DNA from: Amorphophallus konjac
Taxonomy: Eukaryota > Streptophyta > Magnoliopsida > Alismatales > Araceae
Length of the DNA: 64,000 bases
Direction of reading: 5' to 3'
Assembly (NCBI GenBank): GCA_022559845.1
Contig: CM040118.1
Coordinates: forward strand, 156,198,331-156,262,330
A model generated the notes under the pieces. It was not told the DNA's origin, did not search any database, and was given only the letters and a program-made list of their open reading frames with translations. Numbering within the stretch: the stretch's first letter is position 1; every line of letters starts with the position of its first letter. The position numbers and the translations under genes are program-made. Below are positions 1 to 12,377 of the stretch, one piece after another.

Positions 1-172
1 TGAATAGAGTATTGAATTTGTAATAGTCTATCCATTATGAAATAAAGGATTGGGTTATCTTTCTATTTTGTGCATCTCTGTTTTGGTGTCGAATACACTA
101 CTACTCTGATTGACATGATTGATATAAACTCGTCGCGCATATCCGAGTATCTTCCGCGCTCGGGGCGTGACA
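1..172 (+). mobile_element. 3' end of an unidentified LTR retrotransposon
   Basis: The stretch ends in GGGGCGTGACA, the same terminal style as the chromovirus LTRs in this window. It abuts position 173, where the chromovirus LTR resumes in mid-sequence (compare 42402). I read it as the right end of an LTR element inserted into that LTR. An AATAAAGG poly(A)-like signal lies near 42. Its left end, and therefore its target duplication, is outside the window, so the family and completeness are unknown. Confidence 0.55.
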
Positions 173-543
173 TGTGCTCATTCTCTACTTTTTCATTCTT
201 TTAAAGAAATTCTAGCGGGGATTCGGAGTACTCAAGTGACAAGTCCGAGAGCGATTAAAGATCGAAAGAAGACATAGATACGAGTCCATATGATTAGTCA
301 TGAGTCAATTATGTAATTTTCTCTTTTATTTGAGTCTAGTGTTTAAAAGAGTCAAGTCCAGAATCATATTATGAACCTTTGATTATTATTATTCAATAAA
401 GTGAAGTTTTGAGTATATGACCTTATGCATTCCTCTTTTATGTGTGAATGTGTTGCGCTCTGATTGTCTTGCTAGTGTGAGGCTTACCATGCCGACTGTT
501 CACATTCCCAAACTACTTCCGCTGCATATCTCGGGACATGACA
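173..543 (+). mobile_element. Truncated 5' LTR of chromovirus copy 1
   Basis: These 371 bases match the last 371 bases of the complete LTR at 39513-42772 and the end of the one at 5836-9089, and finish in TGACA. The first ~2.9 kb of the LTR is missing from the window because another LTR element ends at 172. A degenerate tRNA-Met primer site follows directly. Confidence 0.85.
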
Positions 544-550
544 GTTAAGT

Positions 551-562
551 TAGTATCAGAGA
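551..562 (+). promoter_or_regulatory. Degenerate primer binding site, copy 1
   Basis: TAGTATCAGAGA sits 7 bases after the LTR end. It differs from the initiator tRNA-Met type site TGGTATCAGAGC that is intact at 9097, so this copy's site has decayed. Confidence 0.7.
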
Positions 563-778
563 CTAGGCATCAGTAAGTCCTAGGAAAAAGTCATGTCATA
601 GGCTAAGTCCAAGGTTAAGGACTTACACCTATGAACTAGGAAAGAAATTTCCGAACCCATGTGAGATGGGGTAGAGCCCGAGATGAGATTTTTATTTAGA
701 AACATATCTTTAGGTGAATCTTCCTCAGTCCCAAGGAAATAACTAAGTGTTTATTTTCTCAGGCACCTTATTCTTACA

Positions 779-2051
779 ATGGCCACGAACCGTGCGAATT
801 GGGAGGCGATGCAACAAACTGTTGCAGGTCTTACATAGGCCCTACAAACCGTGGCTCAAGCTGGTGCACGAGTTGAAGTGGGCGACTTACATCATAATTT
901 TTGGAGTCTGAACCCTCCGCGGTTCTCTGGATCCTTCAACCTCGACGAAGCTAAAAATTGGATCGATGACATGAACATGTTATTTGATGTCATGCAATGC
1001 TCAGACCAAGAGAAGGTTCGTCTCGCCACATTCCAACTAAAACAAGGATGTGCGTACTTGGTGGAAAACCACCTCGGCACATCTTCAAGATGCTCAACTC
1101 ATATGGGAAGAGTTTCTTATACTCTTCCGAGCAAAATATTTCTCTAAACATGTCAACGAGAGGAAAGCTGCGGAGTTTGCTTCCTTAAGGCAAGGAATGA
1201 TGTCCGTGGCAGAGTACGAGCTCCAATTCTCCCGTCTGGCTTCTTATGCTCCTCATCTGGTTAGTATCGGTATATTAAAGGTTAACCGATTCATGGATGG
1301 CCTAAGAGCAGTCTTTATTACTAAACTTAGACCTTAAAATATCCGTACCTATGCGGAGGTGGTCCAACAGGCACATCTATGTGTTGCATCGCTGAAGAGG
1401 TGATGCAACAAACTGTTGCAGGTCTTACACAGGCCCTACAAACCGTGGCTCAAGCTGGTGCGAGAGCTGAAGTGGGCGACTTACATCGTAATTTTTGGAG
1501 TCCGAACCCTCCGCGGTTCTCTGGATCCTCTAACCTCGACGAAGCTAAAAATTGGATCGATGAGATAAACATGGTATTTGATGTCATGCAATGCTCCAAC
1601 CAAGAGAAGGTTCATCTTGCCACATTCCAACTAAACAAGGATGCGTGTACTTGGTGGAAAGCCACCTCGGCACATCTTCAAAGGCTCAACTCACATGGGA
1701 GTAGTTTCTTGTACACTTCCGAGTAAAATATTTCTATGAACATGTGAAAGAGAGGAAAGCTGCGGAGTTTGCCTCCCTAAGGCAAGGAATGAAGTTCGTG
1801 GCGGAGTACGAGCTCCAATTCTCTCGTTTGGCTTCTTATGCTCCTCATCTGGTTAGTACCGACCTATTAAAGGCTAACCATTTCATGGATGGCCTAAGGC
1901 CGGTCTTCACTACACAACTTGGACCTTAAAATATCCGTACCTATACGGAGATGGTCCAACAGGCACATTTATGTGAAAGGACCTTGGAAAAGGTCGATAA
2001 ATTCAAATGTAAAAGTGAGGAGTCAAGCCGAAGGTTTGACAAGCGAGGATG
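779..2051 (+). pseudogene. Chromovirus gag, copy 1, broken and internally duplicated
   Basis: Gag forms the virus-like particle of the retrotransposon. The reading starts at ATG 779, in the same context as copy 2 (ATG 9329), and meets a TAG at 836. Retrotrans_gag-like segments such as RFSGS, NWIDDMN, AEYELQFSRL and FMDGLR are visible. A block of about 594 bases is present twice (809-1380 and 1403-1980), so the N-terminal half of gag occurs two times. Further stops and frameshifts occur in both units: a one-base insertion near 1040 and stops near 1144, 1336, 1724 and 1927. Copy 2 lacks the duplication, so it is private to this copy. Confidence 0.8.
809..1980 (+). repeat. Tandem duplication inside gag (unit ~594 bp)
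   Basis: The sequence beginning ATGCAACAAACTGTTGCAGG at 809 recurs at 1403, an offset of 594 bases or exactly 198 codons. Both units run through the gag core and end near GTCCAACAGGCACAT (about 1363 and 1955). The junction at about 1383-1402 carries a short unmatched stretch. The two units differ by scattered substitutions and small indels, so the event is not very recent. Confidence 0.85.
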
Positions 2052-2169
2052 AAAGGAAGAAAAGTTCAGCATAGCGGGTACTTACAAATCCCATGACAAC
2101 AAGAAATGGTCCCGTAATGGCAACGAGAAAGGAAAGAAAAAGAAAATCAAGGAGGAGGAAAAGCAAGTC

Positions 2170-5100
2170 ATGACGGCTTGTATATTATGTGAGAAATTCG
2201 GTCACTCGACCGAAGAGTGCTGGAAGCGTCTCGGCGCTTGCTTACGTTGTGGAAGCCCGAAGCACCGCATGCCGGATTGCCCCCTTATGAAAGAACAAAC
2301 TTCTAATGGCGGGCGTAGGCGGCAAGCTCGTCTCAATGATGTCCTGGATGATGAAGCACCCAAGGATGATGGGTTGATTGAAGGTACCATTCAAATTTAT
2401 TCCCATCCTGCTTTTTTACTATTTGATACTAGTGCTTCTCATTCCATTATATCTACTACTTTTACAAAAACTTTGCCAATTTCACCAGTTCCTCTACCAT
2501 CGGATCTAGCTATCACAATACTCTTAGGTCCCGGAACAAAACTTACAACCCACTACCCGGATAGTGAGGTAACTATAGAAGGTCATAATCCTCCCGCAAA
2601 TCTCGTATGCCTTGACATGGAAGGCTACGATGCTATCCTAGGTGTAGATTGGCTATGTGACTACTATGTCAATATCAATTGGTGAAATAGGAGAATTTCT
2701 TTCCATAAACAAGATCTTCCAAGATTCTCTTTCCATGGCATCAAGTATAAGAAGCATCCTATTATTATCTCTTCTCTTCATGCTTGTAAACTCATTTCAC
2801 AAGGTTGTGAAGCTTTCCTTGCTTTCGTGATCATTACCGAGTCCAAGGAAATCATCCTTGAGGAAATCTTCTTTGTCAATGAGTTCCCCAATGTCTTTTC
2901 ATATGATTTAACCGGTTTACCGCCCGAAAGGGAAGTAAACTTTTCTATTGAACTTATTCCTGGAGTAGCACCAGTTTCAATAGCTCCCTACAGGATATCC
3001 CCTACGGAACTCAAAGAATTGATGAAACAACTTCAGGAGTTACTGGACAAGGGTTTCATTCGACCCAGCACATCCCCTTGGGGTGTGCCGGTTCTATTCT
3101 TCAGGAAGAAGGACGGATCCTTCAGGTTGTGCATTGATTACCGGCAGTTAAATCAACTCACTATCAAAAATAAATATCCACTACTGCGTATCGATGGGCT
3201 GTTCGACCAGATCTCTGGTGCGGAATATTTCTCCAAGATAGACCTCAGGTCTAGTTACCATCAACTCAGGATTAAGGATGAAGATATTTACAAAACTACT
3301 TTCCAGAGCAGATATGGGCTCTATAAGTTCGTTGTAAGGTCGTTCCGGTTAACTAATGCCCCTGCAGCATTTATGCAACTTATGAATAATGTCTTCAGGC
3401 CTTATCTCGACCAATTTGTGGTTATCTTCATTGATGATATCCTAATCTATTCCAAGACCAAGGAAGAGCACAAAGAGCACCTAAGAATAGCTTTGCAAAC
3501 ACTAAGAGAACATCAACTCTACACGAAGCTTAGCAAGTGCGAGTTCTGGCTAAAGAAGGTCTCTTTCCTTGGCCATATTATTTCAAAAGAAGGTATCATT
3601 GTGGATCCTTCTAAAGTAGAAGCTGTCAGAAATTGGAGCCGACCAATCACTATATCCGAAGGCAGGAGTTTTATCGATCTAGCTGATTATTATAGGTGAT
3701 TTATCAAGGATTTATCAAAGATCGCTGTCCCTTTGACTAGGCTTACAAGAAAGGTGAATCCCTTTGTATGGTCGATGGACTGCGAGGAGAGTTTCCAAAC
3801 TCTTAAGGATCATCTCACTACTGCTCCCATACTTGCACTACCTATCGAAGGTGGTGGATTTGAAGTCTACACAGATGCATCTGGCATTGGCCTTGGTTGT
3901 GTCCTTATGCAACATGGTAAGGTGATCTATTATGCCTCTAGGCAATTGAAGCGTCATGAAGAGAACTACCTCGTGAATGATCTGGAATTGGCTGTTGTTA
4001 TATTTACCTTGAAAATCTGGCGACATTACCTTTATGGGGAGAAGTTCACTATATTCTCAGACCATAAAATTCTTAAATATCTCTTCACCCAAAAGGAATT
4101 GAATATGAGGCAACGAAGATGGCAAGAGTACCTAAAGGACTTCGACTTCTCTATCCAATATCACCCCGGCAAAGCAAATGTTGTAGCTGATGCTCTCAGC
4201 AGCAGACCATTGGCAACTCTAGCAAGCCTCAAGAAAGGAACGACATATCTTATAAAAGATTTTACAAATTTGAATCTAGATGTAGATATAGAAGAAGAAA
4301 GGAGTATTATTGCCAATATCCGGTCACAACCTACATTAGTTGAAGACCTAGTCAAGTTGCAAGATAATGACCCCACATTAATGGAGATCAAAGTTAATAT
4401 TGATCAATAGCCGGAATTTTCTATCTCAACCGATGGAAGGCTATTATTCAAAGATCGGATCTGTGTGCCGGATCATGCTGACACTAGGAAGCTGATCATG
4501 GAAGAAGCACATAAGTCAAAGTATGCTATTCACCCTGATGCTACCAAGATGTACCAAGATTTAAAGAGGAATGTTTGGTGGCCCAACATGAAGAGAGAGA
4601 TAGCAGACTTTGTATCATGCTGCCTCACTTGTCAGCAAGTTTAGCCGGAACATCTAAAGCCCACTGGTAAACTACATCCCGTAGAGATTTCTGAATGGAA
4701 GTGGGAGAGTATAGGGATGGATTTCATCATGGGTTTGCCTAAGACAAGAGGTGGACATGATGGTATATGGGTAATCATAGACCGATTGACTAAATCTGCA
4801 CACATCCTACCTATTAAAAGTCGATGATCTGTGGATATATTAGCAGCATTATATATGAAGGAAATTGTCAAGTTACACGGCATCCCTGTTACCATTATTT
4901 CAGACCGAGACCCTCAATTCACATCATAATTCTGGAAGAGTCTACAACATTCATTAGGGACCCGACTCAAATTTAGCACTGCTTTTCACCCACAAAAAAA
5001 TGGACAAACTAAGAGAACAAACCAGGTGGCAAAAGATATGCTCAGGGCATGTGTTATTTATTTTGGTGGGAGTTGGCACGATCATTTACCTCTAGTGGAA

Positions 5101-5772
5101 CTCGCCTACAATAATAGCTATCAAGCTAGCATTCAAAAGGCACTATTCGAGGCATTATATGGAAGAAGCTGCTGCTCACCTATCTGCTAGAATGAAGTTG
5201 GGGAAAGACAACTTCTAGGCCCAGAAATCATCAGGGATACTACCGAGAAGGTGAAACTTATTCAAGAAAGACTCCATATGACTCAAAATAGGCAAAAATC
5301 GTATGCTGACAATAGAAGGCGAGATCTAGAATTCCAAGTGGGAGACCATGTATTTCTCAAGGTTTCTCCAGGTCGAGGTATTTGAAGGTTCGGCATTAAA
5401 GGCAAGCTCACTCCGAGATTTATCTACACTTTTGAAATTCTTGAGAGGGTTGGCGAGGTCGTATATCGAATTGCTTTGCCCCCCCCCCCCCCCCCCCAAT
5501 TAGCTGGAGTCCATGACGTATTTCATGTTTCTATGCTCAAGAGGTACGTATATGACCCTTTCCATGTTATAAGTCATGACGACTTGGTGATTCAAAAGGA
5601 TATGATGGACAAGCAAAAGCCAATCAAAATAATCAATCGTGAAGTACGTCAGCTTCAGAAGTAAACTATTCCCATTGTAAAAGTCCGATGGAATAAGAAT
5701 AATGATCAAGAGGTGACATGGGAAACCGAAGAAACTATGTGTAAGAGATTCCCAGAACTGTTTGATTCTTAG
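2170..5772 (+). pseudogene. Chromovirus zinc knuckle-protease-RT-RNase H-integrase, copy 1
   Basis: One reading frame carries the whole polyprotein, interrupted by stops at 2683, 3697, 4408, 4642, 4825, 4927, 5188, 5383 and 5662. Domains in order: two CX2CX4HX4C knuckles (2180-2285); protease with LLFDTSAS (2425-2450), where the catalytic DTG reads DTS; RT with FIDD (3430-3443); RNase H with YTDASG (3866-3885); and integrase with its zinc segment (4500-4640). The integrase catalytic glutamate reads Lys (GQTKRT, near 5000). The end (5676-5772) looks like a decayed chromodomain (VKVRWN, TWETEE). A run of 19 C at 5479-5497 sits in the integrase C-terminal region. Clade Tekay/Del is inferred from the tRNA-Met primer site, the 3.25 kb LTR and the chromodomain. 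Confidence 0.85.
5479..5497 (+). repeat. C19 homopolymer in the integrase region
   Basis: Nineteen consecutive C encode a short polyproline. The equivalent place in copy 2 (about 39165-39173) has only CCCCCTC. The expansion is 12 bases, so it keeps the reading frame. Confidence 0.9.
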
Positions 5773-5835
5773 TATACTCTCCACAAAACCCATGCAATGA
5801 ATTTGTGGACCAAATTCTTCTTAACTGCAAGAGGG

Positions 5836-8800
5836 TGAAACGCCAATGAATTTTTTAGGAATTTTTTGAAGTGTAAATAAAATTAATAAGCATTTAAAAG
5901 GCTAATTGGGATAAATAAATAAATTATTGGTTAATTCAATCAATTTAAAGGCCCTATATTAACCAAAGGGCTAAGCCCAATTTAAATAGGCCCAATAATC
6001 CGACCCTAAAGCTTTTTGGCCCAAGCCCATTACTAGAAACGTAATTTGGGAAATTTATAGATTTAAAATGGGATAAATAGGCTAATTAAAAGGATAAATA
6101 GGGGATAATTAGAAAATCCAAAAATTTCAGTTTAAATGCCAGAACCTGGTCTATCGCGTGACCGCGTTCTCATGATAGCAGTTCCAAGGTGGCCGCTACA
6201 ATGTTCTGACAACATGGGTTGAAGAAATGTGGAAAATTAGGATTTTTCCCATCCCAATCCCTATGGTTCGATGCTACCTGGCTTGGAAACCTAGTTTGGG
6301 ACTCTTGGGGATCAAACCTACACCAAATTAGGACTTCTAATCAATCTAATCCTCAAACCCTAGCCAAATTCTAGAAATAGGGTCCAAGATCGACCTGCGT
6401 GAACCCTTGCTTTGACTAGCATTGTTCGACGATAAGGCATGGGTATTTTATGTTGGTACCTTAGACTTTATTATTCCCGTTAGTATTATCTAACCCTCTA
6501 CAAAATTTCGTGCTAGGAGGTCAAGCATCCAAAGAGTTAGGAGGATTAGAAGTTGATGTTTCTTTGCAGACTGCGTTGGAACGGACACATTTGGCTGGTG
6601 AAGATCGGGAGTTTGTGGACCCAAATCGAGGATTTTTTCTATTCATCCTTTAGAATTATTTATTCCCCTTTATGTCTTCTTACTTCCCTCTAAATCTCGT
6701 GAATTTAGGTCAAGAGGTTAAGTAGATAGAAGGGCGAGAAGTTACTGTTTCTACGTAGGGCGAGCAGGAACCAACACCATCTTCTAGTCAGAAATTTGTA
6801 CTCTAGGAATGTTCCTATAGGTAGGTTATCTCATGAATGGCTTAAACATTAAGTTAGGATTAAAAGCCCTCTGATTTTGCTTGATTTCATGTTTTGTACG
6901 TTGTCAATTTCATGTTTTCCCATGACTACGCAATCAGATTTTTCATACCATGTTAGCCCTGCACCTTTTAATTAAAGATAAGAATTTTGGCATGATCCAT
7001 ATCTTTTCCATGCACCCTCTTCGTTCTAAACATGCTCTTACATGTTATCCATCTTTTCTCCATGCATTTCATGCATTTATTGCCCTAGGATAGGCCTTGC
7101 ATACATCAATTACCTTATGTCTATTACGGGCAGAAGGCGGTTCTTCAGGAACCGCTACCATCAATAGGCGGTTCTAGACTGACCGCTTCTTCATGAAGGT
7201 GGTTCCATACTGACCATTTTATCCTTTCCGTTTTCTGCACCCTATTAACCTTAAACAGAACGCAGAAAGCCTTATTATACATACGCTAAGCCTAAGTTAC
7301 ATATTAGGTCCTATTCCTAATTATGACCTTGCATTCGTGATTTTGGTTGAATTGTGTATCAACCATGCTAGATTTCATGTCCTTCATGCTTTATAAACTT
7401 ATTTTAATCTTATGCTAATTTCATGCCAAAATCATATAGTCCTGTGTTAAGGTTATTTTCATGTGGTTATGGAACTTGTTTATGGATGATTTGATTGTCA
7501 TTTCTACATGATACACTCTCATCTCTAGTCTTTCTTAAGTACATGGCACGTATCCCGATACAATGTTATTAGTTACACTTGCATGTCATAGGAACATCTC
7601 TTGGACTTGTGATCCTCTCCGTTGGATATTCTTTCCACCAGACTAGGTGATCTTGTTTAAATGCCTCTGTAGGTCTCCGCGAGCCTGGGACTCCCACTAG
7701 GACGCCGAGCTGGTTGTACCCTAAAAGCCCAATGGACTAGAAAGCACTTATGTTATAGGCATTTTTTTCTCTACCCTAGATAGTTGCGGCCATCAGGCGA
7801 CAGCCACTGTCAAGTAGCGGCCTTCCCATGGCCGCATTAGGCCCGATTACTCTACTGCGTCAACCCTTCCTGTTCTACATCGACTCTCTCTATAATCGTG
7901 GACAGAATCTTGACCGCATTGATTAATTATCGTGACCTTCAAGACTGTCCCATTATCTAATTTCTGTCCAACCCGAGGTCTGACCCAAGGGTTGAACTTA
8001 TTCTGTTCCCAGGTGATCCTCTGATTATCTGGAACCCACAAACCTTATTCAATACGTTAGCAAGGAATTATGGAAAGTAATGAATGTATCGTTATGCTGC
8101 CGGATTCTTTCCGTGATGTGACCTTGTTATTAATTCAACCTTGAGCTCTCATGAATCGTTTTGGTGCATTCTCACCTTGATATTGTTATCATAAAACTAT
8201 TGTTTGAGCTTTACATTATTGGCCTACTTTATTATTTCTCATGGAAGTAGCTTGATTTATAACTTGAAGATGCAAGAGCATGCACGGACAGTGTCCAAGG
8301 GATCGACACTAGCCCCCTTATGCGATAGCCGGAAACATGATGTAAACCATGGGGTATGATGAACACTGGCGTCGCATTGCTCTGGGAGTACTTTTTTTTA
8401 TAAACGGGTGAAAATCACGAGGCTCATCATGAAATTGTATATTCTTGTTACATGACTTTCTAGTGCATAGCCTTTATGGTTATGAAAAGTATATTCTCGT
8501 TACATGCAAATACATTCTAATTACATGAAAGGTCACGTTATATTCTTGCTTGATCATGCTCTCATTCAACATGAACATACATATCTCTCTACATATTCTT
8601 GTGTTTTGTGGTTATTCGTATCTTTTATCATATTTTCATTTATCATACCTTCTAGAGCTAAATTGTTAATTACTTAAATTTTACCTTCATGTTGATACGA
8701 AGATATCTATTGGGCAAGTGTGCCCATTCCCTACTTTTTTAATATTTTCAGGAAATTCTAGCGGGGATTCAGACTACTCAAGTGATGAGTATGAGTGCGA

Positions 8801-9089
8801 TTAAAGATCAAGAGAAGACATAGATATGAGTCCATATGATTAGTCATGAGTCAATTATGTAATTTTCTCTTTTATTTGAGTCTAGTGTTTAAAAGAGTTA
8901 AGTCAAGAATCAGATTGTAAACCTTTAATTATTATTAATCAATAAAGTGAACTTTTGAGTATATGACCTTGTGCATTCCTCTTTTATGTGTGAATGTGTT
9001 GCGCTCTGATTGTCTTGCTAGCGTGAGGCTTACCATGCCGGCTGTTCACATTCTCGAACTACTTCCACTGCATATTTCAGGGTGTGACA
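5836..9089 (+). mobile_element. Complete chromovirus LTR shared by copies 1 and 2
   Basis: This 3254-base LTR starts TGAAACGCC after the purine stretch GAGGG and ends GGTGTGACA just before an intact primer site. It matches 39513-42772 along its length with visible divergence. It is both the 3' LTR of copy 1 and the 5' LTR of copy 2, so the array is LTR-internal-LTR-internal-LTR. Inside it I see no coding capacity, only short GGCGGTTC-type repeats near 7135-7200. The only long open frame (7847-8041, minus) has no recognisable similarity. Confidence 0.88.
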
Positions 9090-9096
9090 GTTAAGT

Positions 9097-9108
9097 TGGT
9101 ATCAGAGC
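9097..9108 (+). promoter_or_regulatory. Primer binding site (tRNA-Met type), copy 2
   Basis: TGGTATCAGAGC lies 7 bases after the LTR end. It is the standard plant initiator-tRNA-Met complement that primes minus-strand synthesis. Confidence 0.85.
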
Positions 9109-9328
9109 CTTGGCATAAGTAAGTCCTAGGATCGAAAACGTCATGTCATAGGCTAAGTCCAAGGTTAAGGACCCACACCTATGAACTAGGAAAGAAATTT
9201 CCAAACCCATGTGAGATCGGGTAGAGCCCAGGATGAGATAGTTATTTAGAAACATATCTTTAGGTGAATCTTCCTAAGTCCCAAGGAAATAACTAAGTGT
9301 TTATTTTCTCAGGCACCTTATTCTTACA

Positions 9329-10009
9329 ATGGCCGCGAACCGTGCGAATTGGGAGGCGATGCAACAAACTATTGTAGGTCTTACCCGGGCCCTACAAACC
9401 GTGGCTCAAGCTGGTGCATGAGTTGGCGCGGGTGACTTACATCGTAATTTTGGGAGTCTGAACCCTCCACGATTCTCTGGATCCTCCAACCCCGACGAAG
9501 CTAAAAATTGGATCGATGAGATGAATATGGTATTTGATTCCATGCAATGCTCCGGCCAAGAGAAGGTTCGTCTCGCCACATTCCAACTAAAACAAGGATG
9601 TGCGTACTTGGTGGAAAGCCACCTTGGCACATCTTCAAGATGCTCAACTAATATGGGAGGAGTTTCTTGTACTCTTTCGAGCAAAATATTTCTCTAAACA
9701 TGTCAAGGAGAGGAAAGCTGCGGAGTTTGCCTCCTTAAGGCAAGGAATGATGTCCGTGGCGGAGTACGAGCTCCAATTCTCCCGTCTGGTTTCTTATGCT
9801 CCTCATCTGGTTAGTACAAGTCTATTAAAGGTTAACCGATTCATGGACGGCCTAAGATCGGTCTTTATTACTCAACTTAGACCTCAAAATATCCGTACCT
9901 ATATGGAGATGGTCCAACGGGCTCATCCATGTGAAAGGACCTTGGAAAAGGTCGAGAAATTCAAAGGTAATAGCGAGGAGTCAAGCCGGGGGTTCGACAA
10001 GCAAGGATG
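9329..10009 (+). pseudogene. Chromovirus gag, copy 2
   Basis: Gag starts at ATG 9329 in the same context as copy 1. It is broken by TGA at 9418 and by a one-base insertion near 9590 (AAAACAAGG against AAACAAGG), after which it runs open to the TGA at 10008. Core segments NWIDEMN, RKAAEFASLRQGM, AEYELQFSRL and FMDGLR are present once only, so this copy shows the unduplicated gag layout. Confidence 0.82.
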
Positions 10010-10117
10010 AAAGGAATAAAAGTTCAGCATAGCGGGTACCTACAAATCCCATGACAACAAGAAACGGTCCCGTAATGGCAACGAGAATGGCAAGAAAAAG
10101 AAAATCAAGGAGGAGGA

Positions 10118-10837
10118 GAAGAAAGTCATGACGATTGCATATTCTGTGAGAAATTCGGTCACTCGACCGAAGAGTGCTGGAAGCCTCTCTGTGCTTGCTT
10201 ACGTTATGGAAGCCGGGAGCACTGCATGCCGGATTGCCCCCTTATGAAAGAACAAACTTATAATGGCGAGCGTAAGTGGCAAGCTCATCTCAATGCTGTC
10301 TTGGATGATGAAGCACCCAACGGTGATGGGTTGATGGAAGGTACCATTCAAATTTATTCCCATCCTACTTTTGTACTATTTGATACTGGTGCTTCTCATT
10401 CCATTATATCTACTACTTTTGTAAAAACTTTGCCAATTTCACCTGTTCCTCTACCATCGGATCTAGCTATCACAACGCCCTTAGGTCCCGGAACAAAACT
10501 TACAACCCACTACCCGGATAGTGAGGTAACTATAGAAGGTCATAATCTTCCCGCAAATCCCATATGCCTTGACATGGAAGGCTACGATGCTATCCTAGGT
10601 GTAGATTGGCTATGTGACCACTATGCCAATATCAATTGTCGAAATAGGAGAATTTCTTTCCATAAACCAGATCTTCCAAGATTCTCTTTCCTTGGCATCA
10701 AGTATATGAAGCATCATAATATTATCTCTTCTCTTCATGCTTGTAAACTCATTTCACAAGGTTGTGAAGATTTCCTTGCTTCCGTGATCATTACCGAGTC
10801 CAAGGAAATCATCCTCGAGGAAATCTCCATTGTCAAT
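10118..10837 (+). pseudogene. Chromovirus zinc knuckle and protease, copy 2 (left part)
   Basis: The first knuckle (CIFC...H...C) is intact, while the second has its second Cys changed to Tyr. The protease keeps VLFDTGAS (10374-10400), unlike copy 1. The frame is cut at 10837 by the Tat-type element and the protein resumes at 36571. Reading past 10837 only translates the foreign LTR. Confidence 0.85.
10833..10837. repeat. Left target site duplication TCAAT
   Basis: TCAAT stands directly before TGTAGACACG and again at 36566-36570 directly after GCTCACA. The uninterrupted order GTCAATGAGTTCCCC is seen in copy 1 at 2876, which confirms the insertion point. Confidence 0.93.
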
Positions 10838-11095
10838 TGTAGACACGCCATTCCTGACGTCTCCCGAGAAAGTCTCATATTACTATACAACGCCCCGCAA
10901 CGGCTTACGCATTTTGAATCGCTCGAGTGCTTCCTTTTCTTGAGTCTTCTTCCGCCCTTTTCGGCATCCGGAATCGTCTCGTCACGGCATTCGGACGGCA
11001 TCAACACCAGTCAGACGCATCAGGAGGTTCCGGAACCAAGAACGGTGTCTGCCGGGCAGCCACCAACGCTTGTCCGAGGACCCGGGTGGGTCTTA

Positions 11096-11731
11096 ATGGG
11101 GGCGTCCAGGCCCCTGGACGCCCCCATTCTTTTAATTTAATTTATTTTTATTTTTCAAAACCCAAAACACAAATAAAAAATAATATATTAATGGAGGCGT
11201 CCAGGCCCCTAGACGCCTCCATAAAAACAAATATAAAAAATATATATATATATGCCAGTTGGCATAAAAAGACAAAATAAAATAAAATAAATGATATATT
11301 AATGGAGGTGACCAGGCCCCTGGACGCCTCCATAAAAACAAAAATAAAAAATATATAATGCCAGCTTTGGCATAAAAAGACAAAACAAAAACAAAAATAA
11401 TATATTTATGGAGGCGTCCAGGCCCCTCGACGCCTCCATCAACTCCATCACGGGCGCCGCCCACTGAACGACGGTTTGTCGTGTGTGAAAAAATCCAAAT
11501 TGTGGAGACGTCCAGGCAGCTGGACGCGCCCATTTCAAAATCACGAGGCGCCGCTCACAAAACCACGCGTTGTGCCAAACCGCGTGCGGCCGTCGGTGGG
11601 GTTCGGTGGACCTATTTGAGGCGTCCGGGGCCCTGGACGCCTCCACAAAAATATTTGAAAAAAATAAATAAAAATAGAATAAAATATTAGTTCAGCCCTG
11701 ATGGAGGTGTCCAGGGTCCTGGACGCCTCCA
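11096..11731 (+). repeat. Seven palindromic hairpin repeats in LTR U3
   Basis: Copies at 11096-11127, 11191-11222, 11302-11333, 11408-11439, 11502-11532, 11618-11644 and 11702-11731. Each is an imperfect palindrome built from half-site GGAGGCGTCCAGG and its complement, separated by A/T-rich spacers. All lie upstream of the TATA box, which puts them in U3. The 3' LTR has the same seven (34635-35294). Confidence 0.9.
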
Positions 11732-11744
11732 CCCTCTGGAGCCC

Positions 11745-11753
11745 TATAAATAG
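11745..11753 (+). promoter_or_regulatory. TATA box of the Tat-like LTR
   Basis: TATAAATAG in a GC-rich setting immediately downstream of the last palindrome. It is repeated at 35309-35317 in the 3' LTR. The genomic RNA would start about 30 bases downstream. Confidence 0.7.
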
Positions 11754-12377
11754 AGGCCCACCCCCTCAGTTCGGAGAGAGCTTCGAAGAGATCCGATAGG
11801 CTACCGGAGCCCAGAGGCTACCGGAGTCATTTCTAACCCGTGGGGTCTTTTGTAGGTGGAGGATCTGCCGGCTTCTCGGGTGCCCACGCTTGCGAGAGGA
11901 AGGTCATCTTCATCCACCGCGCTTCCACGTCGTCCCCACGCTGCCGGAGCTCCGCCGGATCTCGCCCTCGGCTCCTCCAATAAGCCTTTTCTTCCCCTTT
12001 TTTCTCCATAGTTCTTTACATTCATCATACTGCATCCTCTATCTCCCTACATAAGGGCACCGTCTCTCGCATACTTCTTGCATTCATCATCGTATTTTCC
12101 TCCTACTCGAGTCCGAGAGGGGTTTAAAACCACACCAACCATGTGTGTGTCAGGTCACGATCTCGTTACTTTTATTGCAAGGAATTGTTACTACACTGCC
12201 ATTTTCTAATTCCGTTCGTTTATTGTCTACTGTTTTGCAAGGGTACCCAAGGAAAGCCCTCTCCGTCGGCCGGTCGAAGGGGGAGGAAGAAGCAACCCGC
12301 CATCTCCCGCTCTTGAGGTAGGCCCGATCACTTTCTTTATTTTGGGGTCTTTTGGCCCCTGGCGATCACATCTTGTT

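Noticed and set aside
11132..11732. Several overlapping open frames on both strands in the Tat LTR
   Set aside because: They translate the palindromes and A/T spacers; the same frames recur in the 3' LTR and none has a domain.
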